Of a stretch of 24,157 nt of DNA, positions 13,341-19,988 are shown piece by piece. Made by a program: the position numbers and the translations under genes. Location of the stretch: the NCBI GenBank assembly GCA_029287515.1, contig JARFQZ010000296.1, forward strand, positions 1 to 24,157. Direction: 5' to 3'. Source of the stretch: Lysobacterales bacterium (GTDB lineage: Bacteria; Pseudomonadota; Gammaproteobacteria; Xanthomonadales; SZUA-36). Within the stretch, counting starts at the first letter, position 1. Each line of letters starts with the position of its first letter. The notes under the pieces were generated by a model. That model had not been told where the DNA came from. It did not search any database and saw only the letters and a program-made list of their open reading frames with translations.

Positions 13341-15719
13341 ATGGGTAACTGGAACTTAACCCCTGAACTGACCGAACGGACCGATCTGCTGACTGATGCC
13401 GAACCGCAAAGCCGGGGTGAGTTCGTCCTGTACTGGGCGCATCATGCGCTGAGAGCACACGACAATCCGGCATTGGAGGCTGCTGCCGCTGTTGCGCAAC
13501 ATCTGGAGCTGCCCCTGCTGGTATATCAGGGACTGGGCGGGCGTCACCGTTACAACTCGGACCGCCATCATCTCTTCATCCTGCAAGCGGCACGGGATTT
13601 CGCAGATCAGCTGGCAGAAGCGGGTCAACGCCTGGTCTTCCACTTACCGGAAAATCCGGCCCTGCCGGGACCCCTGGGCCAATTGCTGGAGCGCAGCGCA
13701 GCGGTGGTTAGCGAACTCTACCCGGTGCCGCCCTTCCGGGAGTGGTATCAGCACCACGCAAAAAGGCATGCCTCGCTGCCCTGGATGCTGGTGGACGCCA
13801 GCTGCATCCTGCCAATGACGCTTTCTGAGGAAGCCCCGACCCGCGCATTCCGGTTCCGGAACAATTGGCGGGAGGAAATCGACCGACGGGTTGAGCGGGG
13901 CTGGAAACAGTGCATGGAATGGCCGCGTCCTTTCACCGGTGATGCCGGCTTTGAGGCTTTTGACCTTTCCGGATCTTTACCGGATGCAATCGCCCGGTGC
14001 AGTATCGATCACTCGGTCCCGGCAGTCAGCGATACCCGGGGCGGATCCCGTGCGGGTTACGAGCGTTGGAACCTGTTTCTTGAACAGGGCCTGGACAGCT
14101 ATCACCGGTTGCGTAACGATGCGGCCCTGCCTCAGGGGGTCAGCCGCATGTCGGCATACCTGCATTACGGTTGCGTCTCGCCATTCCGCATCGCCGGGGA
14201 TGCCGCCGCCAGGGGCGGAGAGGGCGCCGACAAGTTTCTCGATGAGTTGCTGGTCTGGCGTGAACTTTCTCATCATTTCTGCTTCCGCAGTGAGGCCCTG
14301 GAGTCGCTGGATGCGTTGCCGGTCTGGGCCCGTGACTCGCTGCTCGAGCACCAGGCTGATCCCCGGGAGCAGACATTCGACTGGGAGACTTTGGCGCGCG
14401 GCAAAACAGGCAATACGCTGTGGGACCTGGCTCAGCGTTCTTTGTTGCGCCGCGGAGAGCTGCACAACAATGTGCGAATGACCTGGGGCAAGGCTTTTTT
14501 GCCGTGGGCGCAGCGGGCCTCGAGGGCGCTCAAGCTGATGATTGACCTCAACCACCGCTATGCGCTGGATGGCAACGATCCGAACAGCTATGGCGGCCTG
14601 CTCTGGTGCATGGGGCAGTTCGACCGCGCATTCCCGCCGGGTCCGGCATTCGGCAAGGTGCGTCAGCGGTCGATCAGCCGCCATGCCGCCCGGCTCGACA
14701 TGGGCCCGTATGCCCGGTCTGTCTCGATGCCAGCCGGGGGCAGGCGCTTGCGCGTGGCCGTGGTGGGCGCAGGCCTGGCCGGCTTGACGGCCGCCCGGAT
14801 CCTGGACGACCAGGGGCACGAGGTCATCGTGCTGGACAAGGGCAGGGGAGCTGGTGGCCGCATGAGCACCCGGCGCCATGAAGATTATCGCTTCGACCAC
14901 GGCGCCCAGTACTTCACCGCCAGGGACCCCCGGTTTATGCGCCATGTGTATGCCTGGCGAGAACGCGGGCTGGTGGAGACCTGGAATCCCCGGGTTGCCG
15001 TCATCGAGTCAGATGGCGTGGAGCAGAAATCGGAGACAACAGAACGGTTCGTGGCGGTACCCGGTATGAGCGCCATCTGCTCTGACCTGGCCGTTGAATT
15101 GCCGGATTGCCGGTTCTCCTGGCCGGTCGAGAAGGTCAGGCGTACTGACGGTCAGTGGATACTCGAGGCTTCCGGCCGGGAGAATGTGGCTGCCGACGCT
15201 TTGCTGCTGGCCATACCACCGGAGCAGATTCGGGCCCTGGTCGACGATCAGGCTATCGAAAACGCTCTCGCCGGACTCCAGATGCGGCCCTGCTGGGCGG
15301 TGATGGCCGTGCTGGACCGGCCCCTGTCGAACGACTACGATGCCGCTTTCGTCAACCAGGGTCCGCTTTCCTGGCTGGCGCGGCAAGCTTCAAGACCTGG
15401 CCGGCCTGCAGCCGAGGCCTGGCTCCTCCATGCCAGCCCTGATTGGTCGGAAGAACACCTCGAAGCTTCGCCGGATGATGTCAGGGACCAATTACTGGAT
15501 GCAGCACGGGCACTTCCGGTCGCCCAGACATTCGTGGCCGGCTACGCCAGTGCCCACCGCTGGCGGTACGCCCTGGCAAGGCAGCCCCTGGAAGAAGGAG
15601 CGCTGTGGTTCGAAGGCCGGCAGCTGGCCCTGGCCGGTGACTGGTGCCAGGGCTCGCGGGTCGAGGGAGCCTTCCTCAGCGGCGTGGCGGCAGCCGGGCG
15701 CATCATGGCGTCGCCTTAG
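13341..15719 (+). CDS. Fusion of class II-like DNA photolyase and renalase-like FAD oxidoreductase
   Basis: A single 792-residue frame joins two flavoproteins. Residues 1 to about 455 are a cryptochrome/photolyase: an antenna-type N-terminal fold (YWAHHALRAHDNPALEAA) and a FAD-binding helical domain. The latter has LHNNVRMTWGKAFLPW and LDGNDPNSYGGLLW (about 409-421), the class II CPD photolyase pattern rather than class I. Residues about 468-792 are a separate FAD protein: dinucleotide-binding GAGLAG (476-481), the acidic LDKGRGAGGRMSTRR, DHGAQYFTARDPRF, and a C-terminal LALAGDWCQGSRVEGAFLSG. This matches the bacterial renalase / COG3380 family, whose studied members oxidise off-pathway NAD(P)H isomers. 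A short linker (SVSMPAGG) separates them. The photolyase half would repair cyclobutane dimers in light; the role of the second half is unknown. The stop overlaps the convergent sodium-channel gene by four bases. Confidence 0.92.
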   Translation: MGNWNLTPELTERTDLLTDAEPQSRGEFVLYWAHHALRAHDNPALEAAAAVAQHLELPLLVYQGLGGRHRYNSDRHHLFILQAARDFADQLAEAGQRLVFHLPENPALPGPLGQLLERSAAVVSELYPVPPFREWYQHHAKRHASLPWMLVDASCILPMTLSEEAPTRAFRFRNNWREEIDRRVERGWKQCMEWPRPFTGDAGFEAFDLSGSLPDAIARCSIDHSVPAVSDTRGGSRAGYERWNLFLEQGLDSYHRLRNDAALPQGVSRMSAYLHYGCVSPFRIAGDAAARGGEGADKFLDELLVWRELSHHFCFRSEALESLDALPVWARDSLLEHQADPREQTFDWETLARGKTGNTLWDLAQRSLLRRGELHNNVRMTWGKAFLPWAQRASRALKLMIDLNHRYALDGNDPNSYGGLLWCMGQFDRAFPPGPAFGKVRQRSISRHAARLDMGPYARSVSMPAGGRRLRVAVVGAGLAGLTAARILDDQGHEVIVLDKGRGAGGRMSTRRHEDYRFDHGAQYFTARDPRFMRHVYAWRERGLVETWNPRVAVIESDGVEQKSETTERFVAVPGMSAICSDLAVELPDCRFSWPVEKVRRTDGQWILEASGRENVAADALLLAIPPEQIRALVDDQAIENALAGLQMRPCWAVMAVLDRPLSNDYDAAFVNQGPLSWLARQASRPGRPAAEAWLLHASPDWSEEHLEASPDDVRDQLLDAARALPVAQTFVAGYASAHRWRYALARQPLEEGALWFEGRQLALAGDWCQGSRVEGAFLSGVAAAGRIMASP

Positions 15720-16600
15720 CGCCGCTTTTCTGCGGCATCCATGCCTGTATTCTTTTGCACTGCCCGGGACAACTGGCGTACCTCCAGGCGCAGTTCACTC
15801 ACCATGTCCATCAGCTGCTCGCGTTCGTCATGCGCGATTTCATGTGCCTGGACGACCTCCTGGTGATCCAGCTGGTGAACCATTTGCATCGAGTTCACGA
15901 TCAGTGCGATGAACAGGTTGAGCACCGTGAAGCTGGTGACGATGACGAAGGGTACAAAAAATGCCCAGGCCATCGGGAAGGTCTCCATGATCGGCCGCGC
16001 CATGCCCATTGCCCAACTCTCCAGGGTCATCACCTGGAACAAGCTGAACATCGACGCGCCGACGCTGCCGAACCACTGTGGAAACTCCGACCCAAACAGC
16101 TTGGTCGCCATCACGGCGGCGACATAAAACACCAGCAGCAGCACCGCCACGATTGAACCCATGCCTGGCAAGGCCTTGAACAATGCGCCGATGACCGAGC
16201 GCATCTGCGGCACAACGGACAACAGCCGAAGCACCCTCAGTATTCGGAGTGCACGCAGGACCGAAAACCCTCCGGCTGCCGGCAGCCAGGAGACGGCCAC
16301 GATGGTTAAATCGAACAAACTCCACCCGTCCGTAAAAAACCGGGTCCGGTACACCCAAAGGCGGAGTCCAATTTCCAGCGTGAAGACCAGCAGGGCAATC
16401 CGGTCAATGACACTAAGGAAAGCACCTGCCACCGCCATGACCGATTCCGAAGTCTCCAGGCCCAGGGTGATGGCATTGACCACGATCACCGCGGTTATCG
16501 TGTGATTGAATGAACGGGATTCAACCAGCGACCGCAGTCCGGTCCCGCCGGTTTGGCCGCCGGGGGCGAGCGGCAGCGTTGTGCACCGCGGGTCGCTCAT
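15716..16600 (-). CDS. Bacterial voltage-gated sodium channel (NaChBac/BacNav family)
   Basis: From ATG 16600 the protein has 294 residues, the usual size. It has six transmembrane segments: S1 begins near residue 32. S4 is a textbook voltage sensor with arginines at 116, 119, 122 and 125 (RALRILRVLRLLSVV), followed by the conserved PQMR. The pore selectivity filter is TLESWAM (192-198, E194), nearly identical to the TLESWSM and TLESWAS of characterised sodium-selective channels. S6 (LNLFIALIVNSMQMVHQ) runs into a C-terminal neck and coiled coil (about 259-283, EREQLMDMVSELRLEVRQLS) for tetramer assembly. The upstream in-frame start at 16675 would overlap the HPF gene by 79 bases; ATG 16600 overlaps its stop as ATGA and is preferred. 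It would carry Na+ into the cell on depolarisation. Confidence 0.95.
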   Translation of the reverse strand: MSDPRCTTLPLAPGGQTGGTGLRSLVESRSFNHTITAVIVVNAITLGLETSESVMAVAGAFLSVIDRIALLVFTLEIGLRLWVYRTRFFTDGWSLFDLTIVAVSWLPAAGGFSVLRALRILRVLRLLSVVPQMRSVIGALFKALPGMGSIVAVLLLVFYVAAVMATKLFGSEFPQWFGSVGASMFSLFQVMTLESWAMGMARPIMETFPMAWAFFVPFVIVTSFTVLNLFIALIVNSMQMVHQLDHQEVVQAHEIAHDEREQLMDMVSELRLEVRQLSRAVQKNTGMDAAEKRR

Positions 16601-16938
16601 GTCGGCACTTGCCTGAGACCCATGTGGCGGATTCGACGGGAAAACTTCAGGTTGCGCCTGACGGCTCGCTTGCAACGTTTTGCCGCGACGCTGATGGCAA
16701 TGTAAAGGTCATGGGAGACGGTCTCGACCACCACGGGCGGCCTTCCACGCAATCGGATCTTGACCAGCACGCTCTTGTCTTCGCCTCCCTTGCCGGCGCC
16801 GTTCAGATCCTTGAAGTAAACCTCCGTCATCGTGATCTTATCTTCAAACCGGTGCAACGCGAACGTGAAGCGGCGCATGAGATGCGCCCGTGCTTCGGAA
16901 GTAAGTGGGAAACCCTTCGAGTGGATGATTGTGGTCAT
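16597..16938 (-). CDS. Ribosome hibernation promoting factor HPF/RaiA family
   Basis: The 113-residue basic protein matches the S30AE (HPF/RaiA/YfiA) fold: a first strand MTTIIHSKGFPLTSEARAHL, the helix LMRRFTFALHRFEDKI, a strand with TEVYFKDLNG, then VKIRLRGRPPVVVETVSHDLY and a second helix ISVAAKRCKRAVRR. Members bind the decoding region of the 30S subunit and inactivate or protect ribosomes during stress and stationary phase. It is the short type without the long-HPF C-terminal dimerisation domain. A GAAGGAG ribosome-binding site lies about 12 bases upstream of the ATG, with a small hairpin just before it. It is directly coupled (ATGA) to the sodium channel gene downstream and lies 124 bases after nhaR. 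Some S30AE-like proteins act on partners other than ribosomes, so hibernation is the default call. Confidence 0.85.
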   Translation of the reverse strand: MTTIIHSKGFPLTSEARAHLMRRFTFALHRFEDKITMTEVYFKDLNGAGKGGEDKSVLVKIRLRGRPPVVVETVSHDLYIAISVAAKRCKRAVRRNLKFSRRIRHMGLRQVPT

Positions 16939-17062
16939 GATCGGTCAATACTCCTTCATCGTTTGATGATGAAATACTAACCTTTCGAATAGATCGGGTT
17001 AATCGAATTTATCGAGACTAATCTTCGAAAATACCGAGTAATGAAAAGCTTTATCCAATAGC
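16939..17062 (-). promoter_or_regulatory. Leader of the hpf-channel pair with TCGAA repeats and a hairpin
   Basis: This 124-base gap follows nhaR and precedes hpf on the minus strand, and is clearly richer in AT than its neighbours. It carries the word TCGAA three times (16985-16989, 17003-17007, 17025-17029). The outer two are parts of palindromic TTCGAA copies spaced 40 bases apart. A hairpin TTCATC-(7)-GATGAA (16955-16973) abuts the hpf ribosome-binding site. A weak promoter TTAACC, 17 bases, TAGTAT is readable on the minus strand. A weak AAGCT/AGCTT inverted repeat follows the nhaR stop and is too poor to call a terminator. Confidence 0.45.
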
Positions 17063-17968
17063 TTATTTTAGCTGAAGAAGCTGCTGACGTGCCCTGTCAG
17101 TGATCTGTCTGACGGCGGTCTGCCTTAGCACCCGCTCAGGAGAGATCGCGTAGTAGGTTTCTTTCAGTGGCCCTGCCGCCCCAATCAGTCGAACGTGATA
17201 GGTATACTCCAACTGGTTTTCAATGGCGATGGGTGCAGGGAAGATGCCGGCCCCCGCTTCTCCGAACGCTTTCAGCAGGGCGCTGTCATCGAATTCCGCC
17301 ACGATTTCGGGCGTCACGCCGATCTCTTCGAACCAGCCCTCGAGGCTGCGGCGCTGTGCGCTGCCGGTCATGGGCAGCAACACCGGCGCGCCATCCAGCG
17401 AGTCCGGAAAGTTTTCTGAATATTGTGCTGCCAGGTCTTCCCGTCCGTAAAAAGAAATCGGACTCTCGCCCAGCAGGTGATTGAATGCCTTGACGCCGAA
17501 ACCTATGGGGATAGGCCGGTCGGATAACACCAGGTCGAGCCGGTGGACTGCCAGGTCGGCCAGCAGCGACTGCAGGGTATCCTCGCGACAGACCATTCTG
17601 ACCGGGTTGTCGAGCTCCAGTCCGACTTGCAGCACACCATGCGCTACCAGCTTGGGGATTGAATTGACAATACCGACGTTGAGCCGGTCATGCAGGGCCG
17701 AACTGCGGTGACTCACCCAGTGGGCCAGTTCGGTGCCCAGGGAAAAAATGGCGTCTGCATACTGATTCACGGCCTGGCCTGTCTCTGACAGCACCAGGCC
17801 ACGGCCCACTCTGTCGAAAAGCGGCGCCCCGATCGATTCCTCCAGCAGCTTGAGCTGTCCGCTGATGGTTTGCGGGGTGATGTGCAAAACCTCCGATGCC
17901 TTGGCAATACTGCCCTCGCGCGCCACGGTGTGGAAGTAGAGCAGGTGGTTGTAGTTGAGGTGCCTCAT
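17063..17968 (-). CDS. nhaR: LysR-type transcriptional activator NhaR (sodium-responsive)
   Basis: The 301-residue regulator has an N-terminal LysR winged helix-turn-helix (about 1-62). The NhaR-specific opening LNYNHLLYFHTVAREGSIAKA and recognition helix HITPQTISGQLKLLEE distinguish it from other LysR proteins. A substrate-binding-like effector domain follows (about 90-300). In E. coli NhaR senses Na+ and activates the antiporter gene nhaA; here the neighbour is an Mrp antiporter operon instead. It starts 24 bases after the stop of the last Mrp gene on the same strand, so it is probably the tail gene of that operon, giving possible autoregulation through the antiporter transcript. Downstream, hpf and the sodium channel are on the same strand. 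NhaR identity is very likely; its targets are inferred. Confidence 0.94.
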   Translation of the reverse strand: MRHLNYNHLLYFHTVAREGSIAKASEVLHITPQTISGQLKLLEESIGAPLFDRVGRGLVLSETGQAVNQYADAIFSLGTELAHWVSHRSSALHDRLNVGIVNSIPKLVAHGVLQVGLELDNPVRMVCREDTLQSLLADLAVHRLDLVLSDRPIPIGFGVKAFNHLLGESPISFYGREDLAAQYSENFPDSLDGAPVLLPMTGSAQRRSLEGWFEEIGVTPEIVAEFDDSALLKAFGEAGAGIFPAPIAIENQLEYTYHVRLIGAAGPLKETYYAISPERVLRQTAVRQITDRARQQLLQLK

Positions 17969-17992
17969 GTCTCCTGATAACTTTTAATTTAC

Positions 17993-19702
17993 TCAGTCCA
18001 GGTAGTAAAAGAAGACGTAGGCCGTCAACAGCACGGCGATCCACAGTGCAGTGGTGCCGATAGGCCATGCCCTGGCAAACACGCCGGGCATCAGCCGCCC
18101 ATCCGCCGACCGGGTGCCGAACAGCCGACGGCCGCGCTCGCCAACCTTTTGCCCCAGTAATTCGGTCAGTTCCCGAAGCGCCAGTCCGAGGCGCGCGACT
18201 GTCGTGGTCACGCGTCTCGCTGCCCGGAACGCCACGACTCGCCAGAGCCAGTCGGTGTCCAGGCTGATGGTCTCGGTGCGGCGCATCAATGGCAGCAGCA
18301 GGAAGAACGCCAGGCCACTGAACAACAATAATTGCAGGTAGAAGACGACCTTGCCGGCGGTGTAGGCCTTGTAATCGACAGGATAAGGCAGGTAGTCGTA
18401 AAGTAACTGGGGCGCAACACCGAAAAGTATGCACAAAGCCGAGAACAGCACCATCGCCACAGCCATGTTCCACGGCGCATCCTTCGGACGAAGCCCGGAA
18501 TCACGCTGGAAAAATACGAACCATGGAAACTTGATTCCGGCATGCAGAAACACGCCAGCCGAAGCTGCGGCCAGCAAGAAATAAACCCAGACCAGGCTCT
18601 CGTTGGCCGCAGCCTGCGAGATCATCGTTTTGGTGGTGAAACCTGAAGTCAGCGGGAAACCGGAAATTGCCAGGGCGCCGATGATGCCGCAAACGGCAGT
18701 CAGCGGCATGGTGCGGAAAAGCCCGCCCACTTCGCTGCATTTGTTCAGGCCGGTTCGATAGACGACTGCCCCGGCGCTCATGAACAGCAGCGCCTTGTAG
18801 ATAATGTGCGCGAAAGCGTGCGCTGCCGCGCCGTTGATCGCCATCTGTGTTCCTATGCCGATGGCGCAGACCATGAAGCCCACTTGGTTGACTATTGAGA
18901 ACGCCAGGATGCGCCGGATGTTGTTTTCAAGCAGTGCATAAATGATGCCGTACATCACCATGAACAGACCGATTCCGATCAGCAAAGGCTCGCCCGGGAA
19001 CAGCAGGATCAGCGCCAGCACGGCGGTCTTGGTGGTGAACGCAGACAGGAATACTGAACCCGTGGGGCTGGACTCCGGGTAAGCGTCTGATAGCCAGGCG
19101 GACAACGGCGGCGCCGCCGCATTGATCAGGATACCGATCAGGATCATCCAGTGGTCGAAGTTATCCGCCAGCATCGGCCGGACCTCGATCGACCCGGTAT
19201 GCACCATGACGCCTTCGATACCCACTTTCAGTATGACGCCGCCCAGCAGGTGCATGATGGCGTAACGGATGCCTGCCGCCCTTGCTCCCGGTGTGCCGCC
19301 GCACCAAACGACAACGGTCGAAAACAGGGCCATCAATTCCCAGAACAGGAACAGGCTGATCAGGTCACCGGCGAAGCTGACGCCGATGGCACCGGCGGCA
19401 TAAGCATAGGCGGCGGCCAGCTCGAACCACCTGGCCTGCCGGTAGGCATACAGCCCGCCGCCGAAAGCCATCAAGGCGAATATGGTGGCGAACAGCCGCC
19501 GCACCGGGCTGCCCTCGATCGGTTCGATCGGGTACTGCAGGAATTGCAGCGTCAGCACGACACCGTCCGGCACCTGCCATACGGCCGCCAGCGTCAACAG
19601 CGGTGTGACCAGCACCACCGCGGTGCGCAAGGCGCCGCGTGTCGGGCCGATCAGCAGGGCGCCGAGCAGCAGAATCATTGCGGGGGGAAGGAAATCAATC
19701 AT
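17993..19702 (-). CDS. MrpD-like cation/proton antiporter subunit, divergent third copy
   Basis: This 569-residue polytopic protein belongs to the NuoL/NuoM/MrpD superfamily with about fourteen helices plus a C-terminal extension. It keeps the helix-5 glutamate (E122 in LFLFWELMALFSTVVVW) and a helix-8 lysine (K225 in SAFTTKTAVLALI). At the helix-7 lysine position of the other two copies it has asparagine (N194 in ILINAAAPPLSAWLSDAYPE), and the FPLH/MPVH histidine is lost too. A C-terminal region (about 470-569) carries LDTDWLWRVVAFRAAR, a basic linker and a last helix (ALWIAVLLTAYVFFYYL). The start overlaps the small upstream gene by 8 bases. It is probably a membrane-arm subunit of the Mrp complex whose own proton path differs. 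Confidence 0.88.
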   Translation of the reverse strand: MIDFLPPAMILLLGALLIGPTRGALRTAVVLVTPLLTLAAVWQVPDGVVLTLQFLQYPIEPIEGSPVRRLFATIFALMAFGGGLYAYRQARWFELAAAYAYAAGAIGVSFAGDLISLFLFWELMALFSTVVVWCGGTPGARAAGIRYAIMHLLGGVILKVGIEGVMVHTGSIEVRPMLADNFDHWMILIGILINAAAPPLSAWLSDAYPESSPTGSVFLSAFTTKTAVLALILLFPGEPLLIGIGLFMVMYGIIYALLENNIRRILAFSIVNQVGFMVCAIGIGTQMAINGAAAHAFAHIIYKALLFMSAGAVVYRTGLNKCSEVGGLFRTMPLTAVCGIIGALAISGFPLTSGFTTKTMISQAAANESLVWVYFLLAAASAGVFLHAGIKFPWFVFFQRDSGLRPKDAPWNMAVAMVLFSALCILFGVAPQLLYDYLPYPVDYKAYTAGKVVFYLQLLLFSGLAFFLLLPLMRRTETISLDTDWLWRVVAFRAARRVTTTVARLGLALRELTELLGQKVGERGRRLFGTRSADGRLMPGVFARAWPIGTTALWIAVLLTAYVFFYYLD

Positions 19703-19988
19703 CGTCCCGCCCCCTGTAATGGTCTTCCGGGCGCTTCAGGAATTTACCCAGTAGCTTGGCGAACAGGACCATCGCCAGACAGGAAAGAAAGCCAAAAACG
19801 GCACCGAACCCAAGCCAGCCGTCGAGGCCGAAATAGCCCTTTACCGGAAACAGCAATTGCACCCCTACCGACAGCGCCAGGACTACCGCAAAAACTTGCC
19901 ATAACAGGCGAATAGTGGATGGCCGCGCCAGCCAGGCGTCGTCACCGGAGTGTTTCATACGGTTGTCCCGGTCATTGTTCGGATTCAT
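19695..19988 (-). CDS. 97-residue Mrp-operon membrane protein
   Basis: A polar N-terminal arm (MNPNNDRDNRMKHSGDDAW) precedes two hydrophobic helices (about residues 27-45 and 53-80) with the conserved-looking core YFGLDGWLGFGAVFGFLSCLA, ending in a basic KLLGKFLKRPEDHY tail. It is not MrpE, F or G by sequence, and I recall similar small proteins only as hypothetical members of proteobacterial Mrp operons. ATG 19988 is chosen because it overlaps the stop of the preceding MrpD gene (ATGA); an upstream start at 19997 would overlap more. Its end overlaps the third MrpD-like gene. Its position between two large antiporter subunits suggests an accessory or assembly role (inference). Confidence 0.82.
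   Translation of the reverse strand: MNPNNDRDNRMKHSGDDAWLARPSTIRLLWQVFAVVLALSVGVQLLFPVKGYFGLDGWLGFGAVFGFLSCLAMVLFAKLLGKFLKRPEDHYRGRDDD

Noticed and set aside
13977..14945. A 322-codon minus-strand frame inside the photolyase fusion
   Set aside because: It lies opposite the most conserved photolyase motifs and shows only compositional bias.
16601..16675. A 25-residue N-terminal extension of the sodium channel
   Set aside because: It would overlap hpf by 79 bases, while ATG 16600 gives an ATGA overlap and a normal-length channel.
17040..17070. An AAGCT/AGCTT inverted repeat after nhaR as a terminator
   Set aside because: Only five base pairs with a nine-base loop and two T residues; too weak to call.
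17688..18473. A 261-codon minus-strand frame bridging the MrpD-like gene and nhaR
   Set aside because: It is out of frame with both recognised genes and its partial resemblance to LysR text is just a shifted reading of nhaR.
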